Below are positions 17,759 to 27,096 of a stretch of DNA of 64,000 nt, piece after piece; the first letter of the stretch is position 1, and every line of letters begins with the position of its first letter. A model generated the notes under the pieces. That model was not told the origin of the DNA. It ran no database searches and saw nothing but the letters and a program-made list of their open reading frames with translations. Source of the stretch: Cyanidium caldarium (lineage: Eukaryota; Rhodophyta; Bangiophyceae; Cyanidiales; Cyanidiaceae); the NCBI GenBank assembly GCA_026184775.1, contig JANCYW010000017.1, forward strand, positions 124,001-188,000, in the 5' to 3' direction. Both the position numbers and the translations under genes were made by a program.

Positions 17759-20584
17759 TTACACTTGATAAGAAGCGAAGCGGGCGGTGATGTATACCGG
17801 CGACAGCCAGTCTGGCAGGCGCGATCGTTGCAGCGTGGGCGGTAGCACGTCGTCGACGATGCCGAAATGCATCGAGGTGACGTCTACCGTCAGCGACGCC
17901 GTCATCGCCGCATCCTCCTCCATTTCGTACACCAACGACACATTCCAGAGGTGCGCGGCGGTGTGCCCGGCGACATGGCGCAGAAAGTGGCTGGCGCGGC
18001 GACCGCCATTCGGCGGCCACTCGGTCAGACTCCATTCGCTGACCGCCGCATCGAAACGCAGCGAGCTCCAATGTGCGCGCGGTGCGTGCACCTGCAACAG
18101 CAGACGCCGACGCGCACGACGCGCTGTCGCATTGCCGGTGTCGCGCTCCTCTAATGGCGGCAGGCGCTCGTCCTCCACCAAGCGCACCTGCGGCGCGGGC
18201 AACGGCCACGCCCCGGCGGCCTCGGCTTCCGTTGCTGCGGCCGCACAGACCCACGCCTGCGTCTTCATGTGCTGGGCGAGCGGCGTCAGATTCTCCCACA
18301 GCGATCGATTCCGCTGGTAACCCCACCCGTCCACGGCGGAAGCACAACGGCCCAGCGCCTGTGGATCCATCACCGATTCGAGCGGATACGGATCCATTCC
18401 GCTCAGCGCCACCACCCGCCGGGCCGACGCGGTCGCCGGTGGATCCGAAATACCGCCTGCTGCTGCGGCCGGTGCATCGATATGCACCGCCTGCACGATC
18501 ATGCGCTTGGGCGCCTCGCGCGAATAGGGCACGCGACGGCCACCGCTGACCGCCACGCACACCACCGCATTCGTCGCTAGCAGCAGCGCCAGCATCGCCC
18601 GCAACGCCGACCGCGAATGCCGCCGATACGCCGCCAGCAGCGGCAGCCATAGCGCCCACCACCACTGCAGCGTGAAGTAGCCTACCAGGCCGGCCATCAC
18701 CCACTCCACTTTGGCGCGGCCGCCGGCGCGCCCCATCAGCGGCGCGAACGTCTCCAGCGCGATCAGCATCGGCGGCATGTTCACCGGCAGCGACAACACC
18801 GACAGCAATGTGAAGCGCGCCAGCGCGGCGAGTGCCGGATGGCGCGCACTGCCCAACCGTGGCAGCGACAGCGTCGCCAGCAGATGCAGGGCGACCTGCA
18901 CCGCCCACACGTACGCCGTGCCGTACCGCAGCCCGATGCCCATTACGGCCATCTGCACCACGTGCAGCGTGGCCGACGCCTCTTCGAACCGATCGAAAGC
19001 GGCGCCGCCGCTGGCCATCCACTGCGGCCAATGCCGCTGTAGCCACCGTAGCACCGCCAGAGCCGCGGCCAGCGCTGGCGGGGCGTACAACAGCGGCGCC
19101 AGCGTCAGGTGCCGCCCGAACCACCACATCGGCGGACGCGGTCGCGGCACCCACGACGTGAACACCACCGCCTGCAGCAGCGCCGCCAGCATACCGGCCG
19201 CGATGGTCAGGAACAGCGCCGCCAATGCTCCCCAGTATTCGCGATGCCGATGTCGCGGTGCCTCCCGCCACTGCCGCCAGCGCACCGCCCCGAACACCAC
19301 CACCAGCAACCCATATATATACCGGGCCGTGCGTTCATCCACCACCACCATCACCGCCCCCAGCACGTCGCCGTACACCGCGCGCTGGTCTCGCGCCGCT
19401 TCGGCGTGCCGCAGGGCGTGCGCCTCGCCCACCAGCTCCCGCAACACCGCCCACGCATTGTCGCCCATGTGTTGCATGGCGCCCGGGTCGACGCGCCACG
19501 ACGCATCGTACTCGGTGTGATAGGTGTAACCGCGCTGATAGAGTGCCATATCCAGTCCGGGCACGTGCGCCTTCTCCGCGAAGATGCGAAAGTCGGTCTC
19601 GGCCGGTATCCAGCCCTGCTCGAACACGTCCTGCACGTAGGAGGCAGTGTGCGGGCGCGGCACAGCGCGCGCGTATGCCCGCACCAGCCAGGCGTTGCGC
19701 GGACCGGAGCGGAACAACATCTCCGGGCCGGTGCCCGCGCCGGCCGACTCCAGGTTCAGCAGGGCGGCAACGCGCGGGGCGTGCGGATGGGCGCTGACGA
19801 AACCGTGCGCACCCTGCAGGAACGACTCCTCCGCGCCGTTGAATAGGAAGATCAGCGGCGCCTGCAGCCAGGCGGTTGCGGGATTGGACGCACGTCCGCG
19901 GCCGTGGTGCGTATGCAACACCGCGCGCACCAGCTCCAACATCACCGCGATGGGAGTGAGTGCGTCGGAGGCACCGGGTGAGCCGGGCGCGGTGTCGTAA
20001 TGCGAATTCACCACCAGCGTGTCCGGACCAGAAGTGTTGACGGCCGTCGCAGCAGTGCCTGTGGAGCGCGGCGACAGGCGCAGCACCACGTTGGTCACGT
20101 TGCTGTACAAATTGAGCAGCAACTGATCGCCGAGCTGAGAGAAATCCAGCTCGTAGGCGCCGCCCACTCGTTGCTTGCCCAGTTCCGCATCCAGAGTGGG
20201 CGTGCGCACTTGCACGCCATTGGGCACGGCCGTCCACTCCGCAGCAGCGTCCACCGAGCGGAGCATCGCCTCGAGCTGGCCATAAATATACCGCTCGTTC
20301 TCCAACAGACGCTTGCTCCCGATAACCGCCATTCCCTCCAGTTTCTTCACGTGCTCAAAGGCGCGCGCCGCCGAGAATTCTTCGGGTGGCGCGTCGAGCG
20401 CCTTGGCCGCCGGCACCGCTCGCCACCGCCACCAGGTGAGCGCGGCCATCGCCGCGAACCCCAGTACGCAGAGCAGCAGCACCCAACGCTCCACCGCCGA
20501 TCGGCTCAGGCGGTGACGTTTTCCGTTGCTGCGGATCCTGGCCGGACCATTTTCCGTATGGATCGCTTTACAACGCCGCAACAT
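17759..20584 (-). CDS. ERMP1-type M28 metallopeptidase (ER, multi-pass)
   Basis: A 941-residue membrane metallopeptidase. One N-terminal signal-anchor (WVLLLCVLGFAAMAALTWW) precedes an M28 peptidase domain with zinc ligands in NSHYDTAPGSPGASDA and the catalytic Glu pair in FLFNGAEESFLQGAHGF, followed by LLNLESAGAGTGPEMLFRSG. The second half has about eight hydrophobic segments and a luminal C-terminal domain, as in human ERMP1 and fungal vacuolar PFF1. Those homologues are ER or vacuolar; the substrate is unknown. The length fits the family (about 900). The start is the ATG at MLRRCKAIH. It is convergent with the elongin-A-like gene. Confidence 0.92.
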   Translation of the reverse strand: MLRRCKAIHTENGPARIRSNGKRHRLSRSAVERWVLLLCVLGFAAMAALTWWRWRAVPAAKALDAPPEEFSAARAFEHVKKLEGMAVIGSKRLLENERYIYGQLEAMLRSVDAAAEWTAVPNGVQVRTPTLDAELGKQRVGGAYELDFSQLGDQLLLNLYSNVTNVVLRLSPRSTGTAATAVNTSGPDTLVVNSHYDTAPGSPGASDALTPIAVMLELVRAVLHTHHGRGRASNPATAWLQAPLIFLFNGAEESFLQGAHGFVSAHPHAPRVAALLNLESAGAGTGPEMLFRSGPRNAWLVRAYARAVPRPHTASYVQDVFEQGWIPAETDFRIFAEKAHVPGLDMALYQRGYTYHTEYDASWRVDPGAMQHMGDNAWAVLRELVGEAHALRHAEAARDQRAVYGDVLGAVMVVVDERTARYIYGLLVVVFGAVRWRQWREAPRHRHREYWGALAALFLTIAAGMLAALLQAVVFTSWVPRPRPPMWWFGRHLTLAPLLYAPPALAAALAVLRWLQRHWPQWMASGGAAFDRFEEASATLHVVQMAVMGIGLRYGTAYVWAVQVALHLLATLSLPRLGSARHPALAALARFTLLSVLSLPVNMPPMLIALETFAPLMGRAGGRAKVEWVMAGLVGYFTLQWWWALWLPLLAAYRRHSRSALRAMLALLLATNAVVCVAVSGGRRVPYSREAPKRMIVQAVHIDAPAAAAGGISDPPATASARRVVALSGMDPYPLESVMDPQALGRCASAVDGWGYQRNRSLWENLTPLAQHMKTQAWVCAAAATEAEAAGAWPLPAPQVRLVEDERLPPLEERDTGNATARRARRRLLLQVHAPRAHWSSLRFDAAVSEWSLTEWPPNGGRRASHFLRHVAGHTAAHLWNVSLVYEMEEDAAMTASLTVDVTSMHFGIVDDVLPPTLQRSRLPDWLSPVYITARFASYQV

Positions 20585-20844
20585 GGTGGGCGATCCTGGC
20601 AGCGGGTGCGGTAGACGGATGCGAGAGGCGTCGCAGCCTCCAGAACGCGCGAGATTCTACAGGCAGGCCAAGCGATCGCCTGGGCGCGCAGGTGCCGGGC
20701 ATCCCACACACACACACATCGATGTGCGAGGCATATACGTGTGGAGGAACACAACCGCTGGCAGAAAGTCACGTCTCTTCGTGATAGAAGCACGTTATTG
20801 TAGGCCATCTTATGCTCGTGGTCGCTCACTGTACACTTTTATCT

Positions 20845-21441
20845 TCATGACGGTTGCGCGTCGTCGGTAGGCATCTCCGCACGCTCGCCTTCCTCGCCTC
20901 CCTCTGCGTTCGGGACGTTGGCCCAATGCGGCACCGTAAAGCGCACGGTGCCGGTGGCGGCGTCGACGTGGGTTGCGGCCGGCGCGCTCTCTTCGCCGAC
21001 GCCATCGCTAGCGGGGCCGGTGGTGGCGGTAGTCGCCGCTCGCCGCTCCGCCGTCCGCACTCGGGCGCGCTCCTTTTTGCGTTCTGCCGCTTCGCGGTGT
21101 CGTTGCAATGCGGGCAGAACGCGCTCGCGGAAATCCCCAAAGTCGGCGCGATCCAGCGCCTCCAGCACGTCGTCCGCGGTGACGGTGCCGCGCCGCCGCT
21201 GACGCGCCAGGTCGCCCGCCAGCATCGTCAAGTAGGACACAAACACCGTGACCGACGCCGAGCACGCCAACATGGCGTCCTTCTCTAACAAGAACCGTTT
21301 GGCACCGTCGCCCGCTGCCGTCTCCACGGCCTCGCCGCCCGGCTCTTGCGCCAGCTCGTCCATCTTGCGCCGTATGATCCGTCGCAGCGTGGCCACCGGC
21401 AGTTTCAACTCCTCGTCCATCTCCAACTTGATGGACGACAT
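20845..21441 (-). CDS. POLE3: DNA polymerase epsilon subunit 3 / CHRAC17 histone-fold protein
   Basis: 198 residues with a histone fold: LPVATLRRIIRRK, then a Gly-rich loop, KDAMLACSASVTVFVSYLTM and TVTADDVLEALDRADFGDF. This arrangement is typical of POLE3/Dpb4, which pairs with POLE4 in DNA polymerase epsilon and with chromatin-remodelling factors. The C-terminal tail is charged and Ala/Thr-rich, as in Dpb4. The start is the ATG at MSSIKLEMDEE, just before the fold; upstream frame has no similarity. The NF-YB family is the alternative, but the ALDRADF segment favours POLE3. Confidence 0.85.
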   Translation of the reverse strand: MSSIKLEMDEELKLPVATLRRIIRRKMDELAQEPGGEAVETAAGDGAKRFLLEKDAMLACSASVTVFVSYLTMLAGDLARQRRRGTVTADDVLEALDRADFGDFRERVLPALQRHREAAERKKERARVRTAERRAATTATTGPASDGVGEESAPAATHVDAATGTVRFTVPHWANVPNAEGGEEGERAEMPTDDAQPS

Positions 21442-21750
21442 GGACCAGCCAAGTAAACAGTGAAAGTGGTGATGTCGCTCCTCACAGAGAGAGGCGCTGA
21501 TGACGAGAGCGTGCGAGTCTCGATGGAGCCGCGGCGAGCGTGGATAACACGCATGTGACACTTATCGCGTTACATCTGTCCCAGACGGATGCGCGTGTCG
21601 GCTGGCTGGATGGATGGCTGGCGGGCCGATTTGGCGCGCTCGGCGTTTTGAAGCGATGCACAGCGCCGCAGCCGACGTTGAGGTGGTCGGGCGTGCGGGT
21701 TGCGCAGCGGTTGCCGTGGATGCGCTGCACAAGATTCACGAACCAAAAAA
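21442..21750. promoter_or_regulatory. divergent intergenic region, POLE3 / GT8
   Basis: 309 bases between divergent starts. No RNA gene is seen. Around 21600-21640 there is a short GGCTGGCTGGATGGATGGCTGGCGGG tract of tetranucleotide type. The sequence becomes A-rich (ACCAAAAAA) directly before the GT8 ATG. Confidence 0.4.
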
Positions 21751-23412
21751 ATGAGAATGGGGAGAAAAGCGACGACGGCGAGCACTGAGGAAGACGAGAT
21801 GGAGTATTATGATGCGGAGGATGCGGGCGGCAAAGCAGCCTCGAAGACAAACACCGGCAAGGCAGCCGCGGCGGACGAGGTGGAGTACTACGACGCCGGA
21901 GATGAAACGGTCGAGGCGGGCAGCGGACACCGTCGAGGATCGTTGCAGCGGGTGTGGAGCTCGATGAAGACGGCGGACGGGCGGGCGACTGCCGCTGCGG
22001 TGGTGGCGGTGGCCTCGCTCGGCACGTGGCTCGGTCACCGTTGGTGTGGGGCGCGGGCGCGGCGGCATGTGCAGGCGCACGGGGCTGAAGTGCACGCGGC
22101 GCTGGAGCACCAGCTGTTCACCGCCATGTTGAGGTATGCGCACGGTAGAGGAGTGATAGAGGCGGCGGTGGCGCGCTCGCGGCACGGTGCACCGGCGGGC
22201 AACAACAGTGCTGTGAAGGCGGATGCGGTCAGCGCGGTGGAAGAGCAGGTGCGCCCGCCGACTTACGACTCGTCGGTGACGCCCATCGGCACGCCGACCA
22301 AAATCGGCCTGTCGATGCCTAAAGTGCGCTCGCGAATGAGCGCCAACACGCCGCAGAGTTACGTGGGCGGCGGCGACGGCGAGGAATGGATGCGCGAGCG
22401 GCACGGCGACGAAAGTGCCGTTCGTGAGCTGCGGCTGTCGCCTACCACCCCGATCGGTGTGGAAGGCGGTGCTGATGCGACGACGCAGATGCGGGCTTCA
22501 TCGCGGCATCGCAGCGCCACGCCGCACGCTTTCGCCACGGTGTGCTCATCGGACGACTTTGTGTTGGGCGCGGTGGTGCTGGGTGCGTCGTTGCGGCGTC
22601 TGCATCCGGGCGTGCCGTTGGTGTGTGCGGTGGTCGCTTCCAACGTGAGCCCGGTCCATCGGGCGGTGCTGACGCGCGTCGGATGGGATGTGCGCCTGGT
22701 GCCGTCCTTTCTGAGCGACCTAGAGTGGTACGGTTTCCTGGGCTCGCGCCGCCTCTCCAACAAGGCGCTGCAGCGACAGATGCAGAATGGATCGGCGGGA
22801 AGCGCTGCTGGTGCCACGTCGTGCGCGCCCGAGTCGACCTCCAGACCGGGCACGGAGTGGGAGCGCGCCACCTTTGACAAGATTCGCCTGTGGGAATTCA
22901 CCGAATTCGACAAGCTCCTATTTATTGACGCGGACGCCGTGGCCATCGCGCCGCTGGACGAACTCTTCCACTACGACGAATTGACCGCCGCCAAGAGCGG
23001 TTTCGGGCTGTTCAACAGCGGCGTGATGCTGTTGCGACCGGATCGCGACACGTTTGCCGCCCTGAAGAACTGTCTGCTGCGGGAAGAGTGGCGCGCAGAG
23101 TATCGGCGCGGCTACCCGTTCCCGTACGGCGACCAGCCGCTGCTCAACTACTTTTTCCAGGACGCCTTCGAGGAGGTGCCTGCCATCTACAACACCACCT
23201 GTCAGCGCAACGTGCACCCGCGCCACACGCGCATCATCCACTACAACGGCCCCATCAAGCCGTGGCACGTGCACCGCCACGACAACTTTCGCGCCGGAAT
23301 CATCTGGCGACAGCGCCGCTGGAAACACTGGTACCGCGAGTACGACGACACGCTGCACTCTTGCCAGAGCGGCAGTGTCGGTCACCTGACCGAACGTTGC
23401 TATTGGGGATGA
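21751..23412 (+). CDS. GT8-family glycosyltransferase (glycogenin-like), membrane-anchored
   Basis: A 553-residue type II-like protein. The N terminus is acidic with a duplicated EYYDA-type motif (EMEYYDAED and VEYYDAGDE), followed by one hydrophobic segment (TAAAVVAVASLGTWLGH). The C-terminal half is a GT8 fold: FATVCSSDDFVLGAVVLGAS, the DxD metal site in KLLFIDADAVAIAPLDELF, FNSGVMLLRPDRDTF, YGDQPLLNYFF and the end HYNGPIKPWHVHR. GT8 enzymes use UDP-sugars. Glycogenin or a Golgi galactosyl/glucuronosyl-transferase (PGSIP type) are both possible; the membrane anchor favours Golgi. The start is the ATG after an A-run. Confidence 0.85.
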   Translation: MRMGRKATTASTEEDEMEYYDAEDAGGKAASKTNTGKAAAADEVEYYDAGDETVEAGSGHRRGSLQRVWSSMKTADGRATAAAVVAVASLGTWLGHRWCGARARRHVQAHGAEVHAALEHQLFTAMLRYAHGRGVIEAAVARSRHGAPAGNNSAVKADAVSAVEEQVRPPTYDSSVTPIGTPTKIGLSMPKVRSRMSANTPQSYVGGGDGEEWMRERHGDESAVRELRLSPTTPIGVEGGADATTQMRASSRHRSATPHAFATVCSSDDFVLGAVVLGASLRRLHPGVPLVCAVVASNVSPVHRAVLTRVGWDVRLVPSFLSDLEWYGFLGSRRLSNKALQRQMQNGSAGSAAGATSCAPESTSRPGTEWERATFDKIRLWEFTEFDKLLFIDADAVAIAPLDELFHYDELTAAKSGFGLFNSGVMLLRPDRDTFAALKNCLLREEWRAEYRRGYPFPYGDQPLLNYFFQDAFEEVPAIYNTTCQRNVHPRHTRIIHYNGPIKPWHVHRHDNFRAGIIWRQRRWKHWYREYDDTLHSCQSGSVGHLTERCYWG

Positions 23413-23688
23413 GTGCAGGGGTCGTGTGCGGGAACCGAAAGGGGACTTTACGCGTTACGGGAACATAAAACCGTCTGGTGCATAACCAGGAGGAGGGTCT
23501 CCACACGGCGGAAATGCACGCACGCAAACCGCAGCGCCGCCGATGTGTCGCGCGCCATCGCGCGGGATTGCCGGCTCCCTCTCTTCGGTGTCGGGCTGCG
23601 GCACGGGGGTGCGAGACACTTCACGGTCCGACGAGGAAAATGCCTTCGGGAAGAGGAACAGCGAGGCGGTAGCGGAGGAAGCAAACAT

Positions 23689-25110
23689 ATGTATGGACAG
23701 CCATCCCGACGCGCTGTTCAAACCGGAAGCGTTTGGTGGGAGGAGGACGTACCGGGCCGATTCGAGCGGCTGGCGGCGTGGGAGGGGGTCACGCGCGGCA
23801 CGCCCACGCGATGTTGTTGGGGAGGCGTACGGTGCACGACGGAGGGCGTAGCTGTGGCGGATGTGCTGGTGGGCAGCAGTCGCGGCGAACTGCAGTTGGT
23901 GGAGGTGAGACTTGGTGAAGGCTGCGAATCGATCGATGGAGAGGGACGGGTGGGTGTCGCTCGCCAAGCGGCGGTCCGTTTCACGCTCGAGGAGAAGAAT
24001 TCCGCCCGACGGGAATCGAGCTCACTTTTCGGGCATGCGCAGCGCGTCACTGCACTAGCTCATCGAGGCGCGGCGCCGGCCGGGCTCCCCTCGGAAGCGT
24101 CCCCCTACGTGCCTGCACCCTCGCTGTTCGCATCCGGGTATGTGGATGGCACTCTGCGGGTCTATGCGTGGAGTGCAGACGCTCGACAGTCTGTTGAAGC
24201 AATGGATGTCATCTCCGTTGCGCCGCAATACCCGTATCGGCCCGAGGCGTCTGCTGCACACCCGGTCGCCGCCATCGACTGGGCGCCGCACTGGGCGGAA
24301 GACGCTCTTCTGGCGTGGTGCACTGGCGACCGATGGCATCTCGGCTGCCTGGCGACCGGTGACGCTTCCTCCAAGGGTTTGCGCGTGCTGCAGACGCATC
24401 GCCTGGCATCCGCGTCCGTCTCTGCCGGTGCTCTGTCGCCCTCTGCCGGTTTACATTGTGTGCGGTTTCACCCGCACGGCGCCTTGCTGGCGGTGGCCGG
24501 CGAGCTGGGCATACCGAGCGTGTTCGACCTGCGCAGTGGCCAGTGCGTCATGGCCATGGGCATGTTGCGCCCCACGGAGGCCACCACGGGAGCCGCCTCA
24601 AACACAAGCTTGAAGGCGGCGCACAGCGGTCGCGTGACCGCCCTGGCATGGCATCCGCACGGGTGGCATCTGGCCACCGGCGGCGAGGACCGTACCGCGT
24701 GCGTCTGGGATATCCGTCGATCGGCGGGGACGTTGGCGGCGCTGCGAGAGACGTCGGCGGCGGTAGAGGAGGAGGTGGCCGCAGTGCCGCGCCTCTACGG
24801 CATGCCGGCGCATCGGGCAGCGATCAGCGGCATGGCGTTCGGAGCTACCGCAGGCACTGCGGACACGCAAGTGCCGGTGCTGCTGAGCAGTGCGCTGGAT
24901 GGCACCCTTCGGGTGTGGCAGGCGCACACCTACGCCCTGCATCAGACCATTCCGGCGGGGGAGCGAGACGGCCACGACGTCCATGTGGTGCACATGGATG
25001 TGAGCGGATGGAAGACCGAAGCCGGCCGTCCGGCCTGTATCGTCGGTTGTGTCAGCCCGTTGCAGCGATGTTTGCGCGTGTACGGATCTATTCCTCAAAG
25101 GCGGCGATAA
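23689..25110 (+). CDS. WD40-repeat protein, possibly PRP4 (U4/U6 snRNP)
   Basis: A 473-residue beta-propeller. Recognisable blades include VRFHPHGALLAVAG...SVFDLRSGQCV, VTALAWHPHGWHLATGGEDR followed by TACVWDIR, MPAHRAAISGMAFG and VLLSSALDGTLRVWQAHTY. The order and wording of these last four blades resemble the C-terminal propeller of PRP4: HPDG/LATGG, VWDLR, PAH and LLTGAYD. The N-terminal PRP4 region is not obvious, so the name is tentative. The frame opens upstream with GTG; the ATG at MYGQPSRR is chosen. Its last 23 bases overlap the convergent TRMO gene. Confidence 0.6.
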   Translation: MYGQPSRRAVQTGSVWWEEDVPGRFERLAAWEGVTRGTPTRCCWGGVRCTTEGVAVADVLVGSSRGELQLVEVRLGEGCESIDGEGRVGVARQAAVRFTLEEKNSARRESSSLFGHAQRVTALAHRGAAPAGLPSEASPYVPAPSLFASGYVDGTLRVYAWSADARQSVEAMDVISVAPQYPYRPEASAAHPVAAIDWAPHWAEDALLAWCTGDRWHLGCLATGDASSKGLRVLQTHRLASASVSAGALSPSAGLHCVRFHPHGALLAVAGELGIPSVFDLRSGQCVMAMGMLRPTEATTGAASNTSLKAAHSGRVTALAWHPHGWHLATGGEDRTACVWDIRRSAGTLAALRETSAAVEEEVAAVPRLYGMPAHRAAISGMAFGATAGTADTQVPVLLSSALDGTLRVWQAHTYALHQTIPAGERDGHDVHVVHMDVSGWKTEAGRPACIVGCVSPLQRCLRVYGSIPQRRR

Positions 25111-26383
25111 ACTGGCGGTGTTGCCGCACCTCGGGGTCGGTGGCCACCTCCCGCGGGTCTTGCAACACCTCAGCGCGCATGCCCGACACGATGTCGTCGA
25201 TGTGCACGGTGCGCGTTGGGTGGTCGACGCGGTACGACACTCGATAGGCGCCAATGCTCAACACGCCCGACGGCGACCGCTCACTCTCTCTCGCTGCCGT
25301 CGCTGCTCCATCCATGCCGTCCTCCGTCGCGGTGCGCCATTGCCGCGGGTCGCTCAGGATGGACAGGCGCGCGGGCAAGTCCGTCAGACCGGCGTGCACC
25401 GCCAGCCACTCCATTCGGCGCCGTACGCGCGCCTCTGCCAGTTGCACCTGATATACTGTCGCAACGGTATCCGCTCGGTCGTACCACAATCGCCGGGTGT
25501 GTTGCGCGTCCGCCGTCCAGCCGGCCCGCGCCTCTGGCCAATCCTCCTGCGCCACATCGTACGACTGCACCGCCAGCACTGGCGTGTCGTTGAGCAGATC
25601 GCATCCCTCCAAATGCAGCCACGGTGATGCATCCGAACCGAGGCATGCATCGGCGGGCGGCGCTATGACCCGCGCCAACGATATGCCGATGCCGTTGGGT
25701 CGGTGCGGCGAGCGCGTGGCCAGCACCCCGATACGCCCGGCGGTCGTGTCGCGTCGCGGCGGGCGCACCAACGGCCGCCACAGCCCCAAATTCCGATCCA
25801 AGCGGTACACAATCCACACATAACTGCCCACCGGGAACGATGTCGCCGGCGACGAGACGTCTGCGTCCATGCGATACAAGACGGCGCGCGTGGAGGGTCC
25901 GATGAACGACTGTCGCGCCGCCTCGAAGCGTTTGTGGAAGTGGGTGTACGCTCGCGCTATCACCGGCGCACAGCCAATGGCGGGCGACTCGTGGTACTTG
26001 CCCCGCAGTGCTTGCTCCACATAGGAGCACGGCTGCGGGGAGACGTTGTGGGGCGGTGACGCTGCTGCAGCGTTGTTCGTGAGACGGTTCTGCAAGTGCG
26101 GTCGCCGTCTCCGTCGTGGACGCGATGGATCGGACGTCTCTTCCAGCTCGCACTCTCTCTGCACCTCCTCCGTATAAGCGCGCGCTCGCGCTATCGCGGA
26201 TGCGTCCCGCGTGGCCGCCGCCCGCTCCATCACCAGCGCATAAGCCGCAGCCACCTGATTGCGAGCATCCGCCAGCCGTCTCGCTGCCATCTCCCGCTCT
26301 CGTCGGCACTCCCGATACTGCGCCTCCAGACGTGCCGCTTCGGCGCGGTTGAACGCCAGGAAGCGCTCTGCAGCGTCGGCCAT
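25088..26383 (-). CDS. TRMO: TRMO/YaeB-type tRNA (N6-threonylcarbamoyl-A37) methyltransferase
   Basis: A 431-residue SAM-dependent enzyme of the UPF0066 family, which methylates t6A37 of tRNA to m6t6A. The family signature is clear: RIGVLATRSPHRPNGIGIS, followed by the beta-barrel region LHLEGCDLLNDTPVLAVQSY and a C-terminal piece ending VLQDPREVATDPEVRQHRQF. The first ~120 residues are an added coiled-coil and Arg-rich tract beginning MADAAERFLAFNRAEA, as in the eukaryotic forms. The start is this ATG. The 3' end overlaps the WD40 gene by 23 bases on the opposite strand. Confidence 0.88.
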   Translation of the reverse strand: MADAAERFLAFNRAEAARLEAQYRECRREREMAARRLADARNQVAAAYALVMERAAATRDASAIARARAYTEEVQRECELEETSDPSRPRRRRRPHLQNRLTNNAAAASPPHNVSPQPCSYVEQALRGKYHESPAIGCAPVIARAYTHFHKRFEAARQSFIGPSTRAVLYRMDADVSSPATSFPVGSYVWIVYRLDRNLGLWRPLVRPPRRDTTAGRIGVLATRSPHRPNGIGISLARVIAPPADACLGSDASPWLHLEGCDLLNDTPVLAVQSYDVAQEDWPEARAGWTADAQHTRRLWYDRADTVATVYQVQLAEARVRRRMEWLAVHAGLTDLPARLSILSDPRQWRTATEDGMDGAATAARESERSPSGVLSIGAYRVSYRVDHPTRTVHIDDIVSGMRAEVLQDPREVATDPEVRQHRQFIAAFEE

Positions 26384-26668
26384 CGGTTCCCGGTCCCTGT
26401 GCAACACGGAACTTCCAGAATAACTCGCGTTACTCCCACTGCACCCTCTGCTGCACACTCGCACAGCCCAGTGCATTCTCCCACGCCATATCGCCCACTT
26501 CATGCCCTCTGCCTCCGGTCAACGTCATTCCGTGCTCTGCGGTGCCGTACGCGCCCACACCCACACACGCACCCTCACCTCGCATCGTCTGCGCGGACGC
26601 GCCTTTCCGTCGCGCGCGGATGCGGGAGGCGGCCGTGCACGAGAGCGGAGGACCGTCTCGTCGGGGGC

Positions 26669-27064
26669 ATGACCGCAGTGGGGCAGTCTGGTGGATCGAG
26701 TGATCAAAGCAGGAGTGGAATGGTGGGGCGGTCGGTGCCCGATGCCATTCGAGGGGAAGAAACGTCTGCGGACAAGGAGACGTCCGCTGCGGAAGGAGGA
26801 CTGGCGTTGTGGCGCTTGCTGTGGCCCCAGACTCCACTGAATGAGGCAGTGCAGCACGTGCGGCAGCAGTGGCAGGAGGGAACAGAGCAAGTGCGGTGGG
26901 TGTTATGGTTTGCAGTGCTGATGGCCGCTGTGCCGTTGGGGGTGTTTGGTGGCGCGACGATGCTGTTGCGCTGGGGCGTGCCAAAGTCGGCGCTGGCCGC
27001 AGCAGCAGCCGTGCACATCCTGTGCTGGGTGCTGGCTGCCTGTGCTATGCGCCTCAAGCAATGA
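26669..27064 (+). CDS. VMA21: VMA21-like V-ATPase assembly factor
   Basis: 131 residues with two membrane segments near the C terminus, VRWVLWFAVLMAAVPLGVF and ALAAAAAVHILCWVLAACAM, joined by a short loop. This matches VMA21, an ER chaperone for V0 assembly, in size, topology and the VPLGVF / AVHILCWVL positions. A terminal ER-retrieval signal (KKxx type) is only weak here (AMRLKQ). The frame is open upstream; the ATG at MTAVGQSGG is chosen, and MVGRSVPD 17 codons later is possible. It works with the V-ATPase a subunit encoded at the left edge. Confidence 0.6.
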   Translation: MTAVGQSGGSSDQSRSGMVGRSVPDAIRGEETSADKETSAAEGGLALWRLLWPQTPLNEAVQHVRQQWQEGTEQVRWVLWFAVLMAAVPLGVFGGATMLLRWGVPKSALAAAAAVHILCWVLAACAMRLKQ

Positions 27065-27096
27065 GAGAAGGGAGTGTTGATGTGGCGATGGTTCCG

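Noticed and set aside
19310-19322. ATATATATAC as a promoter
   Set aside because: It lies inside the coding region of the ERMP1-type peptidase.
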